From positions 15,370 through 22,341 of the forward strand of contig DJWR01000151.1 of assembly GCA_002441055.1 (NCBI GenBank): a stretch of 6,972 nt of DNA. Reading direction: 5' to 3'. This document shows, one piece after another, positions 1 to 5,763 of the stretch. The notes under the pieces are model-generated. The model did no database searches. It saw only the letters and a program-made list of their open reading frames with translations, and was not told the origin of the DNA. This stretch comes from Caulobacteraceae bacterium UBA6225. GTDB taxonomy: Bacteria; Pseudomonadota; Alphaproteobacteria; Caulobacterales; Caulobacteraceae. Within the stretch, counting starts at the first letter, position 1. Each line of letters starts with the position of its first letter. The position numbers and the translations under genes are program-made.

Positions 1-597
1 CCCGAGCACTCGGATGCGGCCTTCACCTGGGAGCAATTCCAGTCGACGACCAATAAGGACCTGGCCGACGTCCTGGGCAATTTCGTCAACCGGATCGTCA
101 AGTTCACCGAGTCGAAGTTCGACGGGATCGTCCCGGAGGGCGGTGTGCCGGGCGCACGGGAAGAGAGGCTGGCCGCCGACATCAAGGCGGGGCTCGAGAC
201 CCTGACCGCCGAGTTTGAGGCCATGGAGTTCCGCAAGTCGGCCCAGGCGGCCCGCGCGCTCTGGGTCCTGGGCAATGAATACCTGCAGGAGTCCGCCCCC
301 TGGACCGCGCTCAAGACCGACCGTGATCAGGCCGCCGTGGCGGTGCGCACGGGCCTGAGCCTTGTGGCGTTGTTCGCCCGGATCACGGCGCCGTTCATGC
401 CGGAGGCGGCGGGGCGGATCGCCGCCACAGTCGGTGCGACCGATCTGTCCTGGCCTGGGCCGGATGAAGATCTGCTCAGTCTGGTGTCGCCAGGTCAGGC
501 TGTCGCGTCCGCCGAGGTCCTGTTCCGCAAGATCGAGGACGCGCAGGTCGAGGAATGGCGAGAGCGTTTCGGTGGCGCGGAGGCTGAGCCCGCTTAA
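1..597 (+). CDS. metG: Methionyl-tRNA synthetase, C-terminal part (5' end outside window)
   Basis: This frame is open from the first base and gives 198 residues before a TAA stop, so the catalytic Rossmann domain with its HIGH and KMSKS motifs lies upstream of the window. What remains is the helical anticodon-binding domain of class I MetRS. Visible landmarks are N-K-D-L-A-D-V-L-G-N-F-V-N-R-I at window residues 18-32, the family's characteristic first helix after the catalytic core, and L-G-N-E-Y-L-Q-E-S-A-P-W ending at residue 101, where the P-W pair matches the loop that reads the CAU anticodon in characterised MetRS. The enzyme charges tRNA-Met and initiator tRNA in the cytoplasm. The protein ends soon after this domain (R-F-G-G-A-E-A-E-P-A), so it lacks the C-terminal EMAPII-like tRNA-binding domain of the longer MetRS type. 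Its stop overlaps the stop of the convergent flavoprotein gene. Confidence 0.95.
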   Translation, partial: PEHSDAAFTWEQFQSTTNKDLADVLGNFVNRIVKFTESKFDGIVPEGGVPGAREERLAADIKAGLETLTAEFEAMEFRKSAQAARALWVLGNEYLQESAPWTALKTDRDQAAVAVRTGLSLVALFARITAPFMPEAAGRIAATVGATDLSWPGPDEDLLSLVSPGQAVASAEVLFRKIEDAQVEEWRERFGGAEAEPA

Positions 598-1820
598 CGC
601 TGCTCAGCCAGCCAGCTGATCGCGCCCTTGGCCGCGGCCCGGCCAGTGGCGAAGCTGGCCTGCAGCAGGTAGCCGCCGGTCGGCGCCTCCCAGTCCAGCA
701 TCTCGCCGGCGGCGAAGACGCCCGGGCGCGCCTTGAGCATCAGTCGCTCATCCAGGCCCTCGAACTTGAGCCCTCCGGCGCTGGAAATGGCCCGCTCCAG
801 TCCCGCCACACCGCTGAGCGGCACGGGGACAGCCTTGATCGCTTCGGCCAGGCCGACCGGGCTGCGGGGCAGGTCGGCGCCGAAGGCCTCCCGCAGGAGG
901 CCGATCTCCACAGTCGACAGCCTCAGCATCTTGCGCAGGCGATTGGACAGGCTGTCGCCGGCCCGGCCGCCGATCAGGCGAGAGGCCAGGTCGCCGCGCC
1001 GCATGTCGGGGCGCAGATCGATGAACAGTTGGGCCGTCCCACCGCCCTCCAAGGCGCGGCGGATGTCGCCGGACAGGGCGTAAATCCCACCGCCTTCCAG
1101 CCCGTAGGCGGCCACCAGGGCTTCGCCTCGTATGGTCTGTTCACCAAAGGTCAGGGCCACGGCCTTCAGCGGCGCGCCGGCGAAGCGCTCGGCGAAGGGT
1201 GGGCTCCAGTCGGCCAGCACGCCCATATTGGCCGGGGCGAAGGGGGCCAGCGGCGCGCCGATTTCCCTCAATGCGCCCGCCCAGGCACCGTTGGCGCCGA
1301 GCCTCGGCCAGCTCGCACCACCCATAGCCAGCACCGTGGCGGCGGGCCTGACCGTCGCCTCACCTGTAGGCGTCTCGAACCTGAGGGCGCCGTCAGCGCG
1401 CCAGCCGGCCCAGTGGTGGCGGAGGTGAAAGCGGACGCCCGCGGCGTCCAGTCGTCCCAGCCAGGCTCGGAGCAGGGGAGACGACTTCAGGGCGCGGGGA
1501 AAGACACGGCCGCTGGAGCCCACAAAGGTCTCCTGGCCGAGCCCCTCAGCCCAGGCGCGTAAGGCTTGCGGGTCGAAAGCCTCGACCGGGCCGCCAAGCG
1601 GGTTAGCGGCCTCGCCATAGCGATCCATAAACTCGGTCATGGGCTCGGAATGGGTGAGGTTGAGCCCGCCGCGGCCGGCCATCAGAAACCGCCGCCCGAG
1701 ACTCGGCATCCGCTCATAGACGGAGACCGACAGCCCGGCCCCCGCCAGAGTCTCGGCGGCCATCAGCCCGGCCGGGCCGCCGCCGATGACGGCGACGTCC
1801 GGCGTCTTGGGGTCGTCCAT
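594..1820 (-). CDS. TIGR03862 / HI0933-like FAD-binding flavoprotein
   Basis: A 408-residue protein with an N-terminal dinucleotide-binding fold: G-G-G-P-A-G at residues 13-18, and an acidic E36 at the end of the second strand (V-Y-E-R) that would bind the FAD ribose. The segment G-R-R-F-L-M-A-G-R-G-G-L-N-L-T-H-S-E (42-59) is a hallmark of the HI0933-like (BaiN/RdsA-type) family, and the style fits the TIGR03862 (PP_4765) subgroup. The C-terminal part (about 367-393), with F-A-A-G-E-M-L-D-W and T-G-G-Y-L-L-Q-A-S-F-A-T-G, closes the FAD site. It is probably a cytoplasmic oxidoreductase; the substrate of this subgroup is not established to my knowledge. No clear Shine-Dalgarno precedes the ATG, which lies 2 nt after the upstream TAG, so reinitiation by ribosomes leaving the GDYXXLXY gene is likely. 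The ATG at 1820 is the only start that keeps the complete FAD motif with a short N-terminal tail. Confidence 0.9.
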   Translation of the reverse strand: MDDPKTPDVAVIGGGPAGLMAAETLAGAGLSVSVYERMPSLGRRFLMAGRGGLNLTHSEPMTEFMDRYGEAANPLGGPVEAFDPQALRAWAEGLGQETFVGSSGRVFPRALKSSPLLRAWLGRLDAAGVRFHLRHHWAGWRADGALRFETPTGEATVRPAATVLAMGGASWPRLGANGAWAGALREIGAPLAPFAPANMGVLADWSPPFAERFAGAPLKAVALTFGEQTIRGEALVAAYGLEGGGIYALSGDIRRALEGGGTAQLFIDLRPDMRRGDLASRLIGGRAGDSLSNRLRKMLRLSTVEIGLLREAFGADLPRSPVGLAEAIKAVPVPLSGVAGLERAISSAGGLKFEGLDERLMLKARPGVFAAGEMLDWEAPTGGYLLQASFATGRAAAKGAISWLAEQR

Positions 1821-1822
1821 GT

Positions 1823-2470
1823 CTAGAACCAGTTCAGGTCTGCGCGGGCGCCGCCCACCTCAACGCCCTTCAGGCGTCCCCGGCCATCCTGGCCTATGGA
1901 GACGATGGCGAAGGCCGGTGGGGCGGCGGCGTCACCCTGGCGACGCAGGGCGGCTTCCAGGGCCTCGGCCTCTGTCTGGTCGGCATAAAAGCGGTCCACG
2001 CCGATATCGAGAGTAATGAAGGTTTCCTGGGCGCGCTCTTCGACCGGCGGGCCCTCGTCGCCCGGCTCTCGCGGCGGGGTCAGGAAGGTCTGGCGGCAGT
2101 CGGCCTGGCCGCGCACCACCACAGGCCCGTGCCGCAGGGCCGCGTCCCGCGTGGCCCCGCCGCCGGAAACTCGGTGGGTGTTCTCCGCCGTGGGGGACAG
2201 GGCGACCCAGCTGTCGTCCTGGCCGTAATGGGCCTCGAGATCCGGCGGGCAGGGCGCGCCGTCATCCAGGCGCTCCACCAGCTGCAGGGCGGCATAGTGG
2301 CCGCTGAGCAGGCTGCGGGGATCGACAGCCTCCATGGCCAGCCGCACCTCCTGGCCATCGGCGCGGGCGCGGTCTTCCCGCACGAGCAGGCCGACCAGGG
2401 CGACGATCAGAAGGACCGCCACGAGACTGATGCGCAGCACCAGGGCGACGGGACCCGACAGACGGTTCAT
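1823..2470 (-). CDS. GDYXXLXY-family membrane-anchored protein
   Basis: A 215-residue protein with one hydrophobic helix near the N-terminus (about 9-30) after a short basic start, then a soluble domain that should face the periplasm. The signature region V-D-P-R-S-L-L-S-G-H-Y-A-A-L-Q-L (49-64) fits the GDYXXLXY family, although the motif is diverged here to G-H-Y-x-x-L-x-L. Later landmarks are I-T-L-D-I-G-V-D-R-F-Y (152-162), followed by an acidic helix, and G-R-G-R-L-K-G-V-E-V-G-G (196-207), both usual for the family. No enzymatic role is known. Its ATG overlaps the stop of the DUF2157 gene in an ATGA junction, and a strong GGGAGG lies 8 nt before the start, inside the end of the DUF2157 gene. 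Members of this family often sit beside DUF2157 or DUF4401 genes, which supports the assignment. A separate DUF4401 gene is absent. Confidence 0.85.
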   Translation of the reverse strand: MNRLSGPVALVLRISLVAVLLIVALVGLLVREDRARADGQEVRLAMEAVDPRSLLSGHYAALQLVERLDDGAPCPPDLEAHYGQDDSWVALSPTAENTHRVSGGGATRDAALRHGPVVVRGQADCRQTFLTPPREPGDEGPPVEERAQETFITLDIGVDRFYADQTEAEALEAALRRQGDAAAPPAFAIVSIGQDGRGRLKGVEVGGARADLNWF

Positions 2471-3516
2471 GCCTTGACCCTCCCACGGCGCAACAGTCCG
2501 CCCGCGATCAACGCCAGGATGGCGCAGCCGGCGAAGACGCCAGCCGCGGTCATGAGACCCAGCCCCAGGTCCATGAGGATCGCGCTGATCGCCGCAATGG
2601 CCGACAGGACGCCCGCTGCCGTGACCCCACCGGCCCGGTCATGCAGGCCAAGGGCGATGACGCCGCCTGAGATGATCAGCCAGACCAGGCGATGGACAAG
2701 GCCATAGACCTCGCTGGAGAGTCCCGCCGCGGCGAAGGCCGCCAGGGCGCCCACCGCCATCCAGGCGAAGATGATACCGGCTGCGCGCCGCTCCTGCTCA
2801 CTGGCCCATCGGGCGGCGGCGCCAGCCAGGGCGAAGGCAGCTGCCAGGGCCAGGTAGCCCTCCGGCCGCACGTCGGGGGCGGCGAACAGCCAGCCCAGCA
2901 CCAAGGCGGGCCCCGCCAGATGGGCGAGGCTGCGGCTGCGCCAGGCGAGCGCCAGAAGCACGCCGGCCGGGGCAGCCAGGGCCAACCATCGCAGGTGCAG
3001 GCCAAACAGACCGTCTGGCCCGGCGAAGTCTCCCAGAGCGATGAGGGCGACGGCGGCGATGGCTGCGGCGTTGGATCGACCGGCCAGGGCCAGGAGGGCG
3101 GCGGCCAGACCCGCGCCCCGCAGAGCCGCCTGCGGATCGCCGGCGAGGTCGAAAATCTGTCCGGTCAATCCGATCGCCCCGGCATAGATCAGGGCGGCGA
3201 CGCCGAGCAGGACGTCGCGAACCAGAGGCCGGCCACGCAGGGCCGTCCAGGCCGCGCCGGCGCAGGTGGCGGCGAAGACGCTGAGGATCAGCACGAACCG
3301 GGCGAGGCGCGGAATGGCGTCCCAGTTGGCCGCCACAAAGGCGATGGCCGCCAGACCCGCCAGGACCGCGCCCATGATCGCCAGGGCGACTCCGGCGTCG
3401 ATGCGGCGGGCGTCGGCCACGCTATCGAGGATCGGTTGCCGGGACTCAGGCGCCACAAGGCCCTGGTCGATCCAGCGATCGAGGTCTTCGCTCAGCCGCG
3501 CCTTGTAGGTCGCCAT
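2467..3516 (-). CDS. DUF2157 domain-containing multi-pass membrane protein
   Basis: A 349-residue integral membrane protein. The first 40 residues are soluble and charged (M-A-T-Y-K-A-R-L-S-E-D-L-D-R-W-I-D-Q-G-L), a typical DUF2157 N-terminus that resembles a small helical regulatory module. A long run of alanine/leucine-rich membrane helices follows, about ten segments from residue 42 to 342, and a short basic tail (L-L-R-R-G-R-V-K-A). Family landmarks are A-N-W-D-A-I-P (63-69) after the first helix and T-G-Q-I-F-D-L-A-G-D (118-127) after the third or fourth. The function of the family is unknown. I chose the ATG at 3516 because AGGGAG lies about 7 nt upstream and the family N-terminus begins there; an in-frame ATG at 3567 would add 17 unlike residues and read through the inverted repeat at 3542-3565. 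The stop overlaps the GDYXXLXY start by 4 nt, so the two products are probably made together and may form a complex. Confidence 0.88.
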   Translation of the reverse strand: MATYKARLSEDLDRWIDQGLVAPESRQPILDSVADARRIDAGVALAIMGAVLAGLAAIAFVAANWDAIPRLARFVLILSVFAATCAGAAWTALRGRPLVRDVLLGVAALIYAGAIGLTGQIFDLAGDPQAALRGAGLAAALLALAGRSNAAAIAAVALIALGDFAGPDGLFGLHLRWLALAAPAGVLLALAWRSRSLAHLAGPALVLGWLFAAPDVRPEGYLALAAAFALAGAAARWASEQERRAAGIIFAWMAVGALAAFAAAGLSSEVYGLVHRLVWLIISGGVIALGLHDRAGGVTAAGVLSAIAAISAILMDLGLGLMTAAGVFAGCAILALIAGGLLRRGRVKA

Positions 3517-3541
3517 CCTTGCGCTCCCTCTGAAGGAGTCT

Positions 3542-3565
3542 GGCCGGGACGCTCCCGCCCCGGCC
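3542..3565 (-). repeat. GC-rich inverted repeat between terC-like gene and DUF2157 gene
   Basis: Perfect 7-bp arms GGCCGGG and CCCGGCC enclose a 10-nt loop, in the 61-nt gap between the TerC-like stop and the DUF2157 ATG. In the minus-strand transcript this would be a stable hairpin about 25 nt before the DUF2157 start. It is followed by a mixed A-G-A-C-T-C-C-T-T stretch rather than a clean U-run, so a strong intrinsic terminator is not shown. It could be a partial terminator or attenuator separating terC from the downstream trio, or a block to mRNA decay. Confidence 0.4.
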
Positions 3566-3577
3566 ATGACCTTGCCT

Positions 3578-4306
3578 TTAGTGCAGGCGGTGTTCCGCCG
3601 CCTCTTCCGGCGAGATGTCCAGGAAGCCTGGCATCACGGCGTTGTAGGAGTCCACGCTGTCGAGCTTCACCACCGCGTTGCGATGGCCTTCCCAGACCAT
3701 GGACAGGGCCACATAGAGCACGACGGCCAGGCCGATGTAGCCGATCCACCGATACTTGTGCAGCAGGCTGGCGATATAGGTCGCTGCGACCCCCATCAGG
3801 GCGATGGAGAGGATCAGGCCGAAGACCAGGATGCCTGGGTGCTCCCGGGCCGCGCCGGCGACGGCCAGCACATTGTCCAGGGACATGGACAGGTCGGCGA
3901 TCAGGATCTGAATGAAGGCCGCGCGGAAGCTCTTGACCGGACGGGCCGAGGGTTCGGTGGTCGGATCGCCGTCCAGGACGGCCTCGGCGTCGGCTTCGTC
4001 GACGACCGCCTGCTCCCGCAGTTCCTTCCACATCTTCCAGCAAACCCACAGCAGCAGCAGGCCGCCGGCGAACAACAGGCCAATGATGCCAAGCAGCTGT
4101 GTGGTGATCAGCGCTAAGCCGATCCGCATGATCACCGCGGCGATCAGGCCGTAAAGAATGGCCTTCTTGCGCTGATCAGAGGGCAGGGCGCCTGCGGCCA
4201 GGCCCACGGCGACGGCGTTGTCGCCGGCCAGGACGAGGTCGATCAGCAGGACCTGAAAGAGGGCGGAAAGGGCGGGGCCGTGTTCGGCGATCAATGACTC
4301 AAACAT
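3578..4306 (-). CDS. TerC-family integral membrane protein (YjbE-like)
   Basis: A 242-residue protein with the two-fold repeated architecture of the TerC family. The first half carries D23 and L-A-G-D-N (26-30) in the first helix; the second half carries the matching L-I-A-D-L-S-M-S-L-D-N (135-145). These paired acidic/Asn motifs inside membrane helices are the proposed metal path. Hydrophobic segments lie at about 12-37, 48-68, 70-90, 130-150, 157-180 and 185-205. An acidic cytoplasmic-type linker (about 98-122) joins the halves. Length and layout fit the short YjbE-type group (TIGR03717-like). Characterised relatives export Mn(II) or supply metal to secreted enzymes; the substrate here is inferred, not shown. 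The start has GAGG 5 nt upstream. The 78-nt leader is too short for, and does not resemble, the yybP-ykoY Mn riboswitch that precedes some members. The tail ends E-E-A-A-E-H-R-L-H. Its upstream neighbour is the histidine-rich lipoprotein. Confidence 0.92.
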   Translation of the reverse strand: MFESLIAEHGPALSALFQVLLIDLVLAGDNAVAVGLAAGALPSDQRKKAILYGLIAAVIMRIGLALITTQLLGIIGLLFAGGLLLLWVCWKMWKELREQAVVDEADAEAVLDGDPTTEPSARPVKSFRAAFIQILIADLSMSLDNVLAVAGAAREHPGILVFGLILSIALMGVAATYIASLLHKYRWIGYIGLAVVLYVALSMVWEGHRNAVVKLDSVDSYNAVMPGFLDISPEEAAEHRLH

Positions 4307-4370
4307 GTTCGCCTCAATGCGACAGGCTCACCGCCTCCGCAACGCCTAATCTCAGGGCTGATGGATCACT

Positions 4371-4389
4371 CCTGAAGAGGACGTTCAGG
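4371..4389 (-). terminator. Small hairpin across the lipoprotein stop codon (weak terminator candidate)
   Basis: In the minus-strand transcript, arms CCUGAA and UUCAGG (6 bp, perfect) enclose a 7-nt loop, with the UGA stop inside the 5' arm. No U-tract follows, so I do not claim efficient termination. It marks the boundary between the lipoprotein gene and the TerC-like gene, 65 nt before the latter's start. Confidence 0.25.
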
Positions 4390-5641
4390 CGTGCTCATGC
4401 TCGGGCTTGGCCTCATGGGCCTCGCCGTGGTGGTCCCCATGATGGTCGTCATGAGCGTGATGGTCGTCATGAGCCTGCCCGGCGTCCTTGTGGTCCTCCG
4501 CCGCCCCATGATCATGCCCGTGGCCCTGATCATGCCCGTGGTCTTGGCCATTAGCCTCGTCCTGGTGGTGGGCGAAGGCGGTGGCCGCCACGGCGCCGGC
4601 CGCTGCGGCGGCCAGGGGGGCGGCGAGCCCGGGACCCTTGGTGTCCTCCGGCTCATCGGCATAGGTCGAGGCGCTCGAGCCATAGCCGAAGGTCTGGAAC
4701 CGCCGGCGACGCTGCGCCTCACGACGCTTGGCCGCGGCGTTGCGTGAAATGGCCGCCAGAACCAGCACGGCGGCCAGGACGGCCAGGGCCAGCAGGATCG
4801 TGCGGGTTGAGATACCCTCATTCTCCACGGCCTCGCCGGCGTCCGCCGCGGCCGTGCTCGCCACATCAGCAGCCTCGCCGGCCAGGTCGACGGCCTGATC
4901 AGCCGCCTGTTCGGCGCCCTCGGCGAGGGTCTCAGAGTCATCGCGCTCCCAGAATTTGAAGCGTTCCAGGAAGCTGAAGAAGCCGCCGCCCTTGGAGGTT
5001 TCGGCTTCAGGGGCCGGGGCGGGCGCGCTGGTCACAGGCGCCGGCGCAGCCGGGGCCTTGGGCGCGGGGGCCTTTGCCGCGGGGGCGCTGGCCTGGGGCG
5101 CACTCGGGGTCGGAGCCTTGGCGGCGGGAGCCGGCTTGGCGGGAGCGGCGGGGGCCGCAGCCACCGGGGCAGGGGATCTCACGGGCGCTGGCGCCACCCG
5201 GGCGTCTGGGCTGTAGGCTCGCTGCGACGGCGCCGTCGCCGCCCGCGCCGGGCGGTCGCCATAGACGCGGCGGCGCTCTTCGGCGGTCATGTCCTCAGGA
5301 TTGGCGATCGGGCGCATGGTGGTGACCAGCACCCCGTCGGCGCGACGGAAACTGACCACGCCCTCATGGCGCGAGGTGGCCGCCGGCAGGGCCTGGCCCT
5401 GATGCACCTCGCCAGGGACCCCGCCCATCAGGCCCGAACCATCCTGGGCCGGATCTGGCGCGCCGCCCATCAGGGGCGGCGGGGGAGACGCCTCTGCGCG
5501 GTAGTCGCCGCTATGCGCATCAGGAGCCGATGGCGCGCTGCAACCCGCCAGGGCCAGAAGCCCCAGGGTCGCCGCAAGGCCCAGGGCGCGTGCGCCCTGA
5601 CGTCGATCGGCTGAGATCTGCTGATAGGTCCTGATCGCCAT
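4385..5641 (-). CDS. Predicted lipoprotein, Pro/Ala-rich, membrane helix, His-rich metal-binding tail
   Basis: I do not recognise a named family. From the ATG at 5641 (G-rich GGGGGA about 6 nt upstream) the 418-residue product has a basic N-region, a hydrophobic core and lipobox L-A-G-C with C34, so a lipid-anchored periplasmic N-terminus is predicted. An in-frame ATG at 5698 would make an implausible 53-residue signal. Two L-M-G-G-(A/V)-P copies (57-62, 71-76) precede a small possible domain (about 92-128: H-E-G-V-V-S-F-R-R-A-D-G, then M-T-A-E-E-R-R-R-V-Y-G). A long Pro/Ala/Lys linker (about 147-213) resembles periplasm-spanning linkers. An Ala/acid-rich helix (about 236-275), a membrane helix (281-298) and a strongly basic stretch (305-314) follow. 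An Ala-rich hydrophobic segment (338-357) could be a second helix. The last 61 residues hold 19 His and 17 Asp/Glu, as expected for a Zn/Ni/Cu/Mn-binding tail. Whether that tail is cytoplasmic or periplasmic depends on the second segment. The neighbouring TerC-like gene suggests metal handling. Confidence 0.8.
   Translation of the reverse strand: MAIRTYQQISADRRQGARALGLAATLGLLALAGCSAPSAPDAHSGDYRAEASPPPPLMGGAPDPAQDGSGLMGGVPGEVHQGQALPAATSRHEGVVSFRRADGVLVTTMRPIANPEDMTAEERRRVYGDRPARAATAPSQRAYSPDARVAPAPVRSPAPVAAAPAAPAKPAPAAKAPTPSAPQASAPAAKAPAPKAPAAPAPVTSAPAPAPEAETSKGGGFFSFLERFKFWERDDSETLAEGAEQAADQAVDLAGEAADVASTAAADAGEAVENEGISTRTILLALAVLAAVLVLAAISRNAAAKRREAQRRRRFQTFGYGSSASTYADEPEDTKGPGLAAPLAAAAAGAVAATAFAHHQDEANGQDHGHDQGHGHDHGAAEDHKDAGQAHDDHHAHDDHHGDHHGEAHEAKPEHEHA
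4439..4474 (-). repeat. Tandem 18-nt repeat coding A-H-D-D-H-H twice
   Basis: Two adjacent 18-nt units differ only at the last base of the unit (17 of 18 identical) and encode residues 390-401 of the lipoprotein as two copies of A-H-D-D-H-H. Since His and Asp codons could vary silently, identity at DNA level points to a recent duplication or replication slippage, not only to protein-level selection. Confidence 0.85.
4509..4541 (-). repeat. Second 18-nt-period repeat in the His-rich tail
   Basis: The 15-nt string TGATCATGCCCGTGG (plus strand) occurs at 4509-4523 and again at 4527-4541, an exact match at an 18-nt period. It encodes the G-H-G-H-D-(Q/H) type repeats around residues 367-378 of the lipoprotein. 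The unit differs from the one at 4439-4474 but has the same 6-codon period. Confidence 0.8.
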
Positions 5642-5763
5642 GGGACGTCCCCCGTACCCGTGTTGATGCCCGCGCACGCGGCGCCGTCGATAGGTCAATC
5701 AAGAAATCACGACGTGGCCGTGAAATCAAAGCTGTGAATCGGCGGAAGGGAACCCTCTTCCCC
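5642..5763 (-). promoter_or_regulatory. Intergenic region, probable promoter region of the lipoprotein gene
   Basis: These 122 nt separate the rlmB stop from the lipoprotein start. Nearest rlmB is a short hairpin (arms GGGAA 5748-5752 and TTCCC 5758-5762) without a U-run, at best a weak terminator. The centre (about 5690-5740) is clearly more AT-rich than its surroundings and contains an inverted repeat TCACG-N7-CGTGA at 5707-5723, plus the string GAAATCA twice (5703-5709, 5722-5728). A palindrome GGGACGTCCC (5642-5651) abuts the ATG. I could not place a convincing -35/-10 pair, so promoter and operator roles are inference. Confidence 0.35.

Noticed and set aside
1029..1562. 177-codon plus-strand frame
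   Set aside because: It lies wholly antisense to the well-supported flavoprotein, with no motif of its own; a GC-rich shadow frame.
3517..3567. Longer N-terminus for the DUF2157 protein (ATG at 3567)
   Set aside because: The added 17 residues do not look like the family, the frame would run through the inverted repeat, and the ATG at 3516 has a better AGGGAG.
2692..3915. A 407-codon open frame on the plus strand
   Set aside because: It is antisense to DUF2157 and the TerC-like gene, crosses their intergenic gap, has no recognisable domain or ribosome-binding site, and its Gly/Gln/Asp-rich composition is the mirror of GC-rich codons.
4440..4541. CRISPR-like short repeats
   Set aside because: The repeats have an 18-nt period, are in frame, and are explained by His/Asp-rich hexapeptides; there are no spacers and no cas genes.
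4391..4747. Plus-strand frame encoding a Met/Val/Leu-rich, membrane-like protein
   Set aside because: Its hydrophobic run is the reverse complement of the His and Asp codons in the lipoprotein tail (CAC/CAT become GTG/ATG). No ribosome-binding site or family signal was seen.
5642..5698. Longer N-terminus for the lipoprotein (ATG at 5698)
   Set aside because: It would give a very long, Arg-rich signal region before the lipobox and would use up the AT-rich region that looks regulatory.
5748..5762. Intrinsic terminator after rlmB
   Set aside because: There is only a 5-bp stem and no U-tract on the minus strand, too weak to annotate separately.
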